From Ephemerocybe angulata (taxonomy: Eukaryota > Basidiomycota > Agaricomycetes > Agaricales > Psathyrellaceae): a stretch of DNA of 64,000 bases. Positions 23,060-33,049 of this stretch are shown in pieces. The stretch is from positions 140,364-204,363 of the forward strand of contig JAACJK010000016.1 of NCBI GenBank assembly GCA_013368325.1, read 5' to 3'. The position numbers and the translations under genes are program-made. Every line of letters begins with the position of its first letter. Position 1 is the stretch's first letter. The notes below the pieces were generated by a model that made no database searches, had not been told where the DNA came from, and was given only the letters and a program-made list of their open reading frames with translations.

Positions 23060-23930
23060 AGCGATTTCAGTCCCATGTAGCAGCCAGGCGAGCTTATAAT
23101 CGATGCAGCGAGGTGCAGCTCCCATTGCATCCCCGTCGAGCATGGATAGATGCAACGAGGTGCTGCACCTATTTGAGTCCTGTCTGGCGGCTAGAAGAGC
23201 ATGGAATCAATGCAGCAAAGTGCAGCACTCGTTTTAGTCCCGTCTAGCGGCCAGACGAATGTGCAATAGCTGCAACGAGGGTGCTGCACCTATTGGTCCC
23301 GCCTAGAGGCCAGACAAGTCTACAATAGCTGCAACGAAGGTGCTGCACCTATTGGAGTCCCGTCTAGGGGCCATACGAGTCTGCAATAGCTGCAACGAGG
23401 GTGCTGCACCTATTGGAGTCTGGTTTAGTGGCCAGACGAGTCTAAAATACCTGCAACGAATTGCTGCAGCTGTTGGAGTCCCGTCTGGGGGCGAGACGAG
23501 CCTGGAATCGATGCAGAGAAGTGCAGTACTCGTGTAAGTCCCGTCTAGTTGTGAAAAGAGGCTGGGATCGACGCACTGAGTTCCAGAACTCATTTTGGTC
23601 CCGTCTGGTGATGGCACGCGCATGGATAAATGAAACGAGGTGCTGCACCGATTTGAGTCCCGTCAAGGTGAAAAAACGAACCTCAAATTGACGCACCAAG
23701 TTGCAGGAGTCGCGTGAGTCCCGTCTAACTGCAAGACGATGCTAGAACGCTACAACGATGCAGCAAGGTGGCACCTGGCTAGGAGAATCAACAATCGATG
23801 CGCAGACCAGCAATACGCCGCATTGATTGCGCTCCTGACTGGGTCCCAAGATTGAGACGAGTACAGAATCGACGCGTAGAATTGTAGGTGTTTTAGTCCC
23901 GTCTAGATGGTTGCGGCTGGCACTCACCAT
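23060..23930. repeat. ~61-bp minisatellite, about 13 units
   Basis: The word agtcccgtctag recurs near 23186, 23247, 23306, 23356, 23417, 23478, 23538, 23599, 23656, 23718 and 23897, mostly 58-62 bases apart. Each unit also carries tgcaacgagg or tgcagcaa and gtgctgcacc. Units are 70-90% alike by eye and decay towards the right end. Confidence 0.9.
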
Positions 23931-24646
23931 TGAATCCATTGCGAGCACGGTCGCATCAGTGATCACCCATCGCGTACGTTAATTCGAGCTCTGCAGCCGG
24001 TTATTGTCATATTCTGGGTCTCAAGTGCTAATGGAATGGACGTACGGCTTTGGAACATCCCGCAGTCGGGGAAGCGGTTGATAGACATTCGAGGCCGCAT
24101 ATCCATAGTCCACCTGACACCTACTAGAACGAGACCCTTAAATCGGGGCGAGGCATCGACTGGCTATACTACAGGCAGAATAATCATTTTGGTGATAGAA
24201 CTCGATGCCAATAAGAGCTCACCATGATGTGGGGCCGTAACGCGAAGGTGGGCGGCTGGTGCGACGTGGTTGTGGATAAAGATGCAAGGCCTGGCCGGCA
24301 CGATTTCAACGGGCCTAGCGTGACTCAATAATTTCTGATGAATGCTGGTTTCAGCTCATCTTCGCACTCTTGTGACGTCGTATTTCAATCTTTGCAATGG
24401 GTAAGTCCTTCCACATTCCCCGTGTTTCGATACTCACACTACAGTGTGTACAGCCTGATTGAGTTGCGCATTAAACTACTAACAACTCATCATAGGTAGG
24501 ATTAACCCGTCTTGTGTCGAAGGGCAGGAGTGTGATGCCCAGAATTTGATAGCCCAGCATACTAAGGTAAAGTCGTACTGAGAAACTCACCCTCGAGCTG
24601 AACACTCCGCATCACATTTAGCTATTTTCTGAGATGGTGATCTGTA
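23931..24646. other. no recognised feature
   Basis: No gene or repeat recognised before the compact LTR element. Confidence 0.4.
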
Positions 24647-24650
24647 CCGA

Positions 24651-24927
24651 TGAAGGCGCAACGATGCGTCTGAGTGCGAAGGGGGTTCGGGCCTCGTTGT
24701 CGACGACTCACGTAGCTCGTAGTGTAGAGAAAATAGATGTATTCTGGCGCAGAGAGGGAATCGGAAGGAGGGTGGGTGAGCTACATGGGGGGGAAGTAGC
24801 TAAGGAACGAAACGGAACGATCGAAACATAAAAAACATATCGGAACGCTCCGAAACTCCGACATAGGGGTACCCATGATCTAAATGAGGTGACGTGATCG
24901 GCGCGTACGCCGGTCGCGTTCCCTACA
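24651..24927 (-). repeat. LTR of compact element (3' LTR), 277 bp
   Basis: Identical by eye to 25822-26098. TG...CA ends on the plus strand, and TGTAGGGAAC...GCCTTCA on the minus strand. Confidence 0.9.
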
Positions 24928-25349
24928 TCTCCCAGGAACTTCTCGTACTGACCCTAGGTCAGTGCGACACTTGCGAGTCGTGATAGCGAAGTCGTAGTCG
25001 AGTCTTGATCTTCAGCACAAAACCGCCCTATCGATGCGTATCTTCTGACGACTTGAGGCTACGGCTCGGGGCTTAGAATGAGGATGCGACGGCGATACGC
25101 GATGCGACTTGAAAGCGCCCACGGATTGTGGACTAGAGTTGGTGACGGACAGGGTGGATGGGGAAAGAAGGACAGAGTCAACGCTGGAACGTGGGGTGGC
25201 TGCTGGAGGATGTTGCTTGGATGGTGCCGTGTTGGAGACCTTGCTGGCCGCAGACGCATTCGGAGGATGATGGTGGAGGTATGCGACGTGGTGTAGAACG
25301 AATAAACGAACGAGACGTGGTACGAATGGTGAACGAGACGAGGATGCAA

Positions 25350-25460
25350 CCCCAGGCACACGGGCCCGGTCGTAGGTTGCCGATGACGAGACGAGACGAT
25401 AGTGCGACCCCCAGGCTCACGGGCTCTGGACGTAGGCCACCGATAACGAAACGAGACGCC
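25350..25460. repeat. two ~57-bp imperfect tandem units inside the compact element
   Basis: Two units share ccccaggc.cacgggc, cgtagg and cgataacgaaacgagacg-like words. The internal region otherwise lacks recognisable content. Confidence 0.6.
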
Positions 25461-25799
25461 GAGTAAACTGAATCCCCATGCCTCAACTGTTGGGCATGGC
25501 CGACTACTCCAGGCAGCTACCGTGACTATCAGGGACTCGTAAGTTTGACTAGCCGGGCAGTACTGAGCTGGGCGCTGAGAATTGAACGTGGTGGAGGTGT
25601 GCGGCGAGCGATGCGATGCGATGCGACGAGCGTGATGAGGCTTGAGGCCGGAAGTGGGAACGGCAAGCGATAGGGGTAGGCAGCGACGGCAATGGTTGGG
25701 ACTCCAGATCCGGGATTGCGATAGACAGAGCGGTGAAGGAATGATGGGGAGAAGGACGACGTACGAGCCAGAGGTGAGTGTCTCGAACAAAGGATGGAA

Positions 25800-25819
25800 C
25801 CCCCTCGCGGTGGGCTCCA
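25800..25819 (-). other. primer-binding site of compact element
   Basis: Minus-strand TGGAGCCCACCGCGAGGGGG starts two bases (AC) after the LTR. Its complement ends in CCA as a tRNA 3' end does. The same site occurs in the decayed element at 3573-3596. Confidence 0.75.
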
Positions 25820-25821
25820 GT

Positions 25822-26098
25822 TGAAGGCGCAACGATGCGTCTGAGTGCGAAGGGGGTTCGGGCCTCGTTGTCGACGACTCACGTAGCTCGTAGTGTAGAG
25901 AAAATAGATGTATTCTGGCGCAGAGAGGGAATCGGAAGGAGGGTGGGTGAGCTACATGGGGGGGAAGTAGCTAAGGAACGAAACGGAACGATCGAAACAT
26001 AAAAAACATATCGGAACGCTCCGAAACTCCGACATAGGGGTACCCATGATCTAAATGAGGTGACGTGATCGGCGCGTACGCCGGTCGCGTTCCCTACA
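25822..26098 (-). repeat. LTR of compact element (5' LTR), 277 bp
   Basis: Second identical LTR. In the minus orientation it lies next to the primer-binding site, so it is the 5' LTR. Confidence 0.9.
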
Positions 26099-26102
26099 CC
26101 GA

Positions 26103-27229
26103 TGATGAGAGACATAAGTGGAGGTGATACTCACCCTCAAGTAAGTAAGCGGAGCACATGAGGAGACGGACTAGAACGATATCGACGATTTCCAGTGCGT
26201 GTCTTCGTGTGTCTGCGACGTCGTAAAGTGAGCCTGTTGAGCTGGCTGTGGCGGGATGCTGGCACGCCGAACGTGGTCGCAGAGTACGAGCGACGTGAGT
26301 GCGTAGATCTTCTGGGGTCTGGGGGAAGATCTTCACTCCCTGAGCACGCTGGTAAAGTGAATGAGTCGACTTACTCGACAAATGTTGGAGCATAACGCAC
26401 AGAAATGGGAGATGACGACTCATGGATGATGGCAGGTTTCGTTTTGGAATAACTCGACTGCGTGCGTTGAGGTGAATCGAATTACACTCCAATTCCTGCA
26501 ATATCGCTTTTTGCACGAGCCTCCTTGTGATTCTTGAAGCACTCGGGCTTTGTACGTGACGTGACGTATCGTGCGTTTGCACCGAGGCCAAGAAAAAACC
26601 TGATTCTCCCGGGCGGAGTTTCCATGAGAGAAGGTTAATCACGTCAAGAGAGGAGAAGAGGTACGTACAGGAATAGAGTCATGATGGAGAAGTGAGTCGT
26701 TTCTAGAGACATGTAAGACGAAGTGAGTCGTTTCTAGAGACATGTAAGACGAAGTACTAACAGAAAGGTGTCCGGTACCTCCAAGGTACCTCTTCGCTTT
26801 TTGCAGTTCAACGAGTATTCATTCGCTCCCAGTTTCAATGTCAACGGTACGCACGTAGATATACACATTTCAGACTAGCGGAGAACTCGTCGTATCCAGA
26901 ACGAACGGCCAGCGAAGAGAAATATTACACCTTAGCGAGCGACTTGTGGACATCACGATAGCATTGAATAATGTATCACGTTTGACGTATTCTACAAGAT
27001 AAACTACCAATCATTCGCCGTACCTCAAGACGATAGATTCGTCCTCCCTCTCACGCATCTAGGGCAGACGGAAGGGGCGGGGATTGCGAGCTCGATACGA
27101 TAGGTGGAGAAAATAGAGAACACAAGCAAGAAGGAGATGGGCAAAGTAGAAGCGACATGATAGGCTGGCGTCGACGGGCGCGAATCAGGCTCCGGATACA
27201 TCGTCAAGTGTACGTTCGACGAATAGCAT
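26103..27229. other. no gene; short tandem duplication
   Basis: No supported gene. A perfect 31-bp tandem duplication lies at 26690-26751 (unit starts aagtgagtcgtttctagag). 27040-27140 resembles the end of duplication E (ctcgatacgatagg...gagaacacaag). Confidence 0.5.
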
Positions 27230-27960
27230 CAACGTAATGAGGGTTTATAACATGGGGAATGCGCTTACCTCGACTGTTATTCGCTCCCCGTCACACTGTC
27301 CGTCGTCGTCGTCGTCGTCACTTCACCCTCGCTCCTCACTATGCTCATGCCACCTCTGTCCTGAGTCCCTCATTGTCTCCCTGCTGTATCGATTCATCAT
27401 CGTCGTGGTAAGAAGTCCTCCTGCTTGTCGACGTGTCCTCTCCCCCTCATGCCGTTGACCTCAAGTCTCACCCGTCCATCCACCTATCACCGCCGTCCAT
27501 CAACCACCTATTGACTCTCGACCCTCTCGCGACCGCCGCCGCACATCCCGACTACCGAGAACCGTAGACCGAGCAACTTTTCCACCCCGCGTCCTTCTGT
27601 CAACCGTCGGCACCCATCCTCTCGCCGCTATCTCCGGTCACGACATCCTATCCCCTCCCGATGCTCTCGCTCCACCCAACTCTATCCCCTCACCGCTGGT
27701 GCGTTACGCGTAGTGGATCATCGTAGCCGGAGATGTCCCCTCCATCCTCGATCGCTCCACATCCGAGCAACGTCCGACGCCCCTCCACTCATCGCCGTCA
27801 CCCCAACTCACTCCCCCACCCACCATCTTATCTCCCCGCCCACTCGTCACCCGTAGTCGTCGTGCCCAATCGTTGTGGTTGTATCGGCCTGTAGCAGTCA
27901 GTGGATTACCCTCCACGGCTCCGCCAAGTAGAGGACATGTCGTCCGGTTACTCGTCGGAT
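27230..27960. repeat. pyrimidine-rich repeat F (copy 2)
   Basis: Shares with 11640-12230 the leading motif (gggtttataac...cttacctcgac), the CCG/TCG-rich tract and the gtagtcgtcgt...tcggcctgta words near its end. Like copy 1 it is followed by a relic of the FHA gene. Confidence 0.6.
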
Positions 27961-28039
27961 ACGAAAATCCATTAGTATGCAACGTGAACGCGGTATCAAA
28001 ATGAATAGTGCCATGAACGAAAGCACTCACCTCCGACTC

Positions 28040-28805
28040 GACGAAGGCTCGGGTACCGGCGCAAGCACAGGGCACACTCTCTGACCCACCTTCCGCTCCA
28101 GCGCGCTGATTATGCTCTGCGCGGCGGTATGCTGAACGCAACGACCATACTCGCCTGCGCCGTGAGCTGGTCAATCTACTCCTGAATCCCCCGCCGTGAC
28201 GGTGGTGGTGCTCTGCGACAGCGGCGATGGCGACGGGGCACCGTTGCTAATGGGGAGCATGAGGCGTTGAAGAGGGAGGTAAAGACGTTGCCGGAGATGA
28301 CCGAGTCGAGGCAGAGGGAGTTGGAGGAGTTGAAGGGTGGGTTCGGGGACGATGGCGCTGACGCGAGAACTGTCTGTATGACCGTCCCGAACGACCTCGA
28401 GTCGGTCGACGAGGAGGATGGGAGTGACGAGGTGGACTTGGAGAAGGAAACGGAGGATGGGGATCGTCGCGAGGCAGAGGCGGAGGAGGCGGCGCGCGAG
28501 GAGCTCGAGCGCCGAAACGAGACGGACCCCACACCTGACGACCCCACACCTCCTGCCTCGTCACCGCGTGTGCTGGGATCTTGTTGACCTGGTGAGGTTC
28601 GACGATGAATCCGGTTTCAGCTGGGTAGGGCAGTGCCACAGCGATGGTGGGCTGCTGGGCGGCGGGCGTCGAAAACGGCGGCTCTGTAGCGAAAATCGTG
28701 CGCGAAGTCATTGTCGTGGCTGAACGGTGCCAAGAACGGGGGCGGCATGCTCCAACGTCAGGACTGACCCTAACCACAGGGTAGCATGCACGTGGTGGGA
28801 GCCAA
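28040..28805 (-). pseudogene. relic 3 of FHA/coiled-coil gene (FHA region deleted)
   Basis: Best preserved of the small relics. On the minus strand it carries the upstream TG-rich patch (ccacgtgcatgc, tgtggttaggg), PPFSTPAAQQPTIAVALPYP, the same jump to ETGFIVE seen in relic 1, then broken coiled-coil and acidic segments, the DDPTP-type block and LTAQ-like sequence. Frames are interrupted several times. The shared jump means relics 1 and 3 descend from one already-deleted copy rather than independently from the full gene. Confidence 0.8.
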
Positions 28806-29375
28806 ACGTCCATCACACTCTGCCTCGGCCAAAGCTCTCTCTCAATGCACGCCTTCCCTTCGCGCACCTCACCTTGTTATTTTCTGCGCCAATCCCTCGA
28901 CCCCCTTCGATTTTCGGCCTCGGCGCGTCCATCCCATTCGATTCTCTGATTTCCTTCCGCTCTTTCCCATCCGCTTTCCCCAGCCACTTCAGACTTTGTA
29001 CCTTTCCAGTACCGCAGATAGACTTTCGCATGGCTAGTATAAAGTCGAGCTGTATATAGCGGGAGATGAGACTGCTATGTTAAAATGCACAACCATTATA
29101 ATAGAAGATAATATACTTTTGAATAAAATCCTGACTTCATATCTCATTGGGTATAACTATTCTCCCGATAAAAACCGTGCAGAATGGCCCCGGCGAGTCC
29201 TCAGCTTGAACAGTGGAATTGGACCGCTCCAATTCATTTTTTTGACGCATAGCTTCACTCCGCACACAGGTAGGTCAGAGTACTACTCCGTGTTCCAGCT
29301 ATGAAGCGACTGTGAACTCACTGTTCCAGCTGAGAATGGGCGCTCTCAGGCATGAAAGTAATCGGTGGGCCAAAC
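28806..29375. other. no recognised gene
   Basis: 28806-29040 may be the former upstream region of relic 3. The rest is AT-rich and without recognised content. Confidence 0.4.
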
Positions 29376-29595
29376 ATTGTAAAATGAGATGAATTAATAT
29401 AGTAATACTAAACGCGACTAGTCTGATCCAGCATTTCGAATCTATGGTTTGTAAAATTCACTACTAATTCTCGCTTCGCGATTTCTAAACCACAATAATC
29501 CCAATAGTTGATGGACTATTCAAACTCTGTATGAATATTCACACGCAAAGTCACAAGTCCGTCATGAATATGCAAGGAAAATTGTCTCAATGGTA
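29376..29595. repeat. AT-rich duplication K (copy 1)
   Basis: Related to 30478-30680: shared atatagtaatact, gcatttcgaatct.tggttt, caactctgta, cacacgcaaag and aatatgcaa in order. Diverged. Confidence 0.65.
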
Positions 29596-30044
29596 AAGAA
29601 CATTGCGAGTGGGAGCGGTAAACTCGCGGTAAAGTTTTGGGAATCAGCCTTCCGACGACGAACCGAGTATGATAAGTAAGATGACTAAGTACAGTAATAC
29701 CCAACGTGAGTCCTCAAGGCCTCAGAGTGCGAGTTTGGAGTCTCCAGTGCGTACCTCTCACTATTGTCATAATTCAACGCACAAACTCGCAATAGCGAGT
29801 CGAAGAAAGCCTACCCTCAACACAAAGTCTTGGAGCTGCTTCGTGAATATCAAAGGGCGAGGATCCACGTACTTACCGAGTTGACGAGTAGAAAAAGTAC
29901 GCGACAATGTGTACCACAGTCATCGATGCATGAATCATTCCACTCGCCGAAGATTGGGAGAGGAATATTTGATATTTCGATAATAAACCCACAGCTTCTC
30001 AGGCTAGTATAACCTCGTACTTATGCTGAGGTATTATGAGTGAA

Positions 30045-30412
30045 AATCCGCGAAATAATCAGACGGCGGTGGTACACTGCGAGAGCGGCGATGGCGATGG
30101 CGTGCGGGGATTCACCAAGGATGTCGGGTGGCGAGGGGCTCAGGTATATGGGTCGTCTCTCATTCCGTGGACCGTCGCTCGAGCCCCTCGCGCCCCGCCT
30201 CCTCCGCCTCTGCCTAGCGACGATCCTAATCCTCCTATTCCTCTCCAAGTCCACCTCGTCACTCTGGTCCCCCTTTGCGACTGACTCGAGCTCATATGGG
30301 ACGACCGTTGAGGCACTCCTCGCATCGTCGTCATCATACTCAAACTCATCCATCGGCTCAACCAACTCCCTCTGCCTCGACTCGGTTATCTGCCGCAACA
30401 TCGTAACTTACC
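30045..30412 (-). pseudogene. relic 4 of FHA/coiled-coil gene
   Basis: Minus-strand fragment matching the coiled-coil and acidic part: QITESRQRELVEPMDEFE, then STVVPYELESV and an Arg/Glu-rich region. It stops where copies 1-3 continue. It lies between the two copies of duplication K. Confidence 0.75.
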
Positions 30413-30477
30413 CGGACGCTCTCAGCTCTGCAAGTCAATCTACAAATTCGGACTTTCCGGTGAGCCTAGCACCTTAA

Positions 30478-30680
30478 GATGAGGTAAATAAATATAGTAA
30501 TACTAGATGCGACTATTCTGTGCAAGCATTTCGAATCTTTGGTTTAGATTTACCATGTGCTTGTGCTCGCCTCCGAATTTGTACAGCATAAATAATCGCA
30601 GGAGTGGTGCGAACATTACAACTCTGTACGACTGTCCACACGCAAAGCCCGCGAATATGCAATGAATATTACCGTATCCC
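30478..30680. repeat. AT-rich duplication K (copy 2)
   Basis: Partner of 29376-29595. The two copies bracket relic 4. Confidence 0.65.
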
Positions 30681-31050
30681 ACATCAGACCCATATTATCC
30701 TGCCAACCTCCTGCCCCTTCGATGTTCGTGATCTAAGCTACAACCCATCGTCACTCCATCTCCCCGGCTCGCTCGTATCTTCGCGTTAGCATTCACATTC
30801 TATGATAACCTTGGTGGCGCACGAACCGCTCTCGTTTCTCTTTGGTGTCCTTCAGTGAGTCACTCTTTCTGGTGGCCTACCTTTATTTTTCCTAGATCCT
30901 CGGTTCCCATACTGGCATCATCACGTCTGAATCTACTTGTACACGGCCAGCAAAGGGTAAGCGAATGGTAAGAGGAGGAAAGCACTGCGAGCTTTCAAAT
31001 GAGGAGGGTTTTACAAGTGACAGCGACAGAACCCACAACCCCACCTATAT

Positions 31051-31503
31051 TCACGCCATTATTCTGGCAATTAATATTGCGTCCTCATCTCCATAGGGAG
31101 CTGGATCGCAGGCGGTCCTCACTCCACGGTTGGGCACCAACTTACCGACGTGCTCGCCGACATTGAGATCACAAGAAGCAGTATATCGTGTTATTTTACC
31201 ACCTCTGTAATACGCTGTTACAGGTAGTACACGTCGATATTGTGTGGGTGATCGGAAGCGTGGGCGGAACTGCAATCTAGCTCCGAAGTTGAAATTTGCT
31301 CCTCTTCGACTTTGGGCGCAATGGTAAGCGTGGCAGATGGCTTCAGTGTGTATGTATTTCTTAGTATTAGACCGGAAAGCGGGATGTTGAATTTTCATTG
31401 TATTAGGCGCCCATTGGCCTTGAAACTCGTTAATCATTTCCCAGTCAACTGGTGTCCCAAGGGGTATTGGTATAGAGATAACATACGGCCTCTCCATTGC
31501 CAA
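31051..31503 (-). CDS. hypothetical protein fragment, no recognised family
   Basis: A 150-residue frame whose composition is less skewed than other unexplained frames in the region (PVDWEMINEFQGQW, YIHTEAICHAYH, FNFGARLQFRPRFRSPTQYR). It contains a possible splice donor (gtaagt) near 31144, so the real exon might end there. I recognise no domain, signal peptide or membrane segment. No neighbouring gene on this strand supports it, and the flanks hold only unexplained sequence. It could be an exon of a small fungal gene, a relic, or chance. Confidence 0.3.
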   Translation of the reverse strand: MAMERPYVISIPIPLGTPVDWEMINEFQGQWAPNTMKIQHPAFRSNTKKYIHTEAICHAYHCAQSRRGANFNFGARLQFRPRFRSPTQYRRVLPVTAYYRGGKITRYTASCDLNVGEHVGKLVPNRGVRTACDPAPYGDEDAILIARIMA

Positions 31504-31559
31504 CCCAATACAAGAGCATGACTGGGAATGGGCCGGAGCTCATTTGCAGTCGCCGAAGC

Positions 31560-33045
31560 CTAGCCACCCCAAACATCGCGTTCACAGGTTAACCCGTCTT
31601 CGTATCGCTATGTAAGCGCCCTGGAGCGTAGCAATGTATCCACGTTTTCAACGTAATGACACATGTACACATATGACTTAAAGTCAATGAGAATAGTCAA
31701 ATCTTCTGAATCATACGAAGATGGGTTTGAAGAATGGCCTCAATGAATTGCGAATTCACACTAGGTGCGCGCGAGCCAGAACTTTTAGAGGGTGAGCATC
31801 CCATTCAGCCTCCCACATTACAACGCACCTCGCTCGCACTTCCCGAGCACCCTCAGTGCGCCACGCCAGGCTCCAGCACGTCTCCGCCGCCCACACTTCA
31901 ACCGCCCCACCTCGACCCGCGAACTTGAAGCCACCATTCGCTGTCGTCAACGTCGTCATCGGGCTCGTTTCGTTGGATTAACCAACGCAATCATAGGCTA
32001 TAGCCTTCTGTATCGTCGAGGTGGATGGTTGCAGGGCTGCATTTGCACTGGTCGAAGGTGCGTTTATCTTTTCCTTCGCCTTCGTTGGTGAGACCAACAC
32101 CTTCTGCGCGTCGCAGCAGTCGCATGCCTTTCGGCGTACATTTGTGCGTGCTACTCGCTGCGCCTAGGCCGGTGTACCTCGCATGCTAGCACAGGTCAGT
32201 TCTCATGTTTCCTCGCCTCAGGACTTTGCTGACTAAATTCTGTGAGCACTCCTACGTCGTCGACCCCCCGTAATTTGTGACAGCTCCCACATCCATTCCT
32301 TGCTCCATCGCTCATTGAAGTAAACTACACATGGGCTGCCCGGATGACTTATTGGTTTCGGAACAATGGGACGGCGGTAGAGTAAGGTGATGATTGTGCG
32401 TGAGTGAGCTCGGATCTCACGAAGGTACGTTCCTTTGTGCCGCGATCCCACTCACGATCTGGGCGAGTGTGCGTCCGTGTTCAGCTCTCCAGTGATGTGC
32501 GCTCGATGTCATCCTTGACTTGAGCGAAACGTTGGGATGGGTCGGCGGTGGCGAAGCCGACGAATTAGCGCGCTCCAGATGGGCGTATCTGGCGGGATGT
32601 GTCAATGCGTGAGACTAACCGGGTGCTTCGTGCGTGCAGAGACCATCACTCGATGCCATTCCGTGGGCGCGAGCATTCGATTGGTGGACGCAAAGCGAGC
32701 ACTGCCGCTGACCTGGATGTGGATCCCGACAGGGACTGTCGGGGGGGTGTGGTATAATTGCTGTGAGGCCTCTGTAAGTTCTCACTAACGCTTTGTGGCT
32801 CACAACGTATACCTGGGTCTAGAGACTCAATTAAAATTGGACAGTACCTGGTTTAACTGATTGAATTTAATTTGAACTCAAGCTTTGGAATTCCAGTCGA
32901 GTTCTGCCGTAGCCTGTGTGTGTCTGTTGGACACGGCGCGAGGATCGGAGCTTGAAAAAGACAAGCTGAGGCGAGCGTTGAACTGAATGGACTCAGGGAG
33001 GGCTTTTCGACCGAGCACGCCGCACGGTTCCCACCACGTGCATGC
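31560..33045. other. no recognised gene
   Basis: Several intron-like GT...AG stretches but no frame with a recognisable domain. The last ~100 bases are the upstream region of the FHA gene, since they match sequence upstream of relic 3 (ccaccacgtgcatgcc, gtgtggttaggg). Confidence 0.4.
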
Positions 33046-33049
33046 CAGC

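Larger units (their letters stand above)
24651..26098 (-). mobile_element. compact non-autonomous LTR element (TRIM-like), 1448 bp
   Basis: Two identical 277-bp direct repeats (24651-24927 and 25822-26098) begin TG and end CA and enclose 894 bases. A 4-bp duplication CCGA flanks the element (24647-24650 and 26099-26102). On the minus strand a primer-binding site starts two bases after the 5' LTR, and the purine-rich CTGGGAGA (24928-24935) abuts the 3' LTR. No gag, protease, reverse transcriptase or integrase is visible. The long minus frame at 25059-25832 overlaps LTR and primer site and is low-complexity, so I do not call it a gene. Such elements depend on enzymes of an autonomous relative. 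Identical LTRs indicate a recent insertion. Confidence 0.85.

Noticed and set aside
23060..23930. CRISPR array
   Set aside because: Direct repeats are ~61 bases without unique spacers, decay along their length, and the context is eukaryotic with no Cas genes.
25059..25832. 257-residue minus-strand frame inside the compact LTR element
   Set aside because: It starts within the LTR and runs over the primer-binding site and an internal tandem duplication. Ser/Pro/Arg-rich, no Gag or Pol motif.
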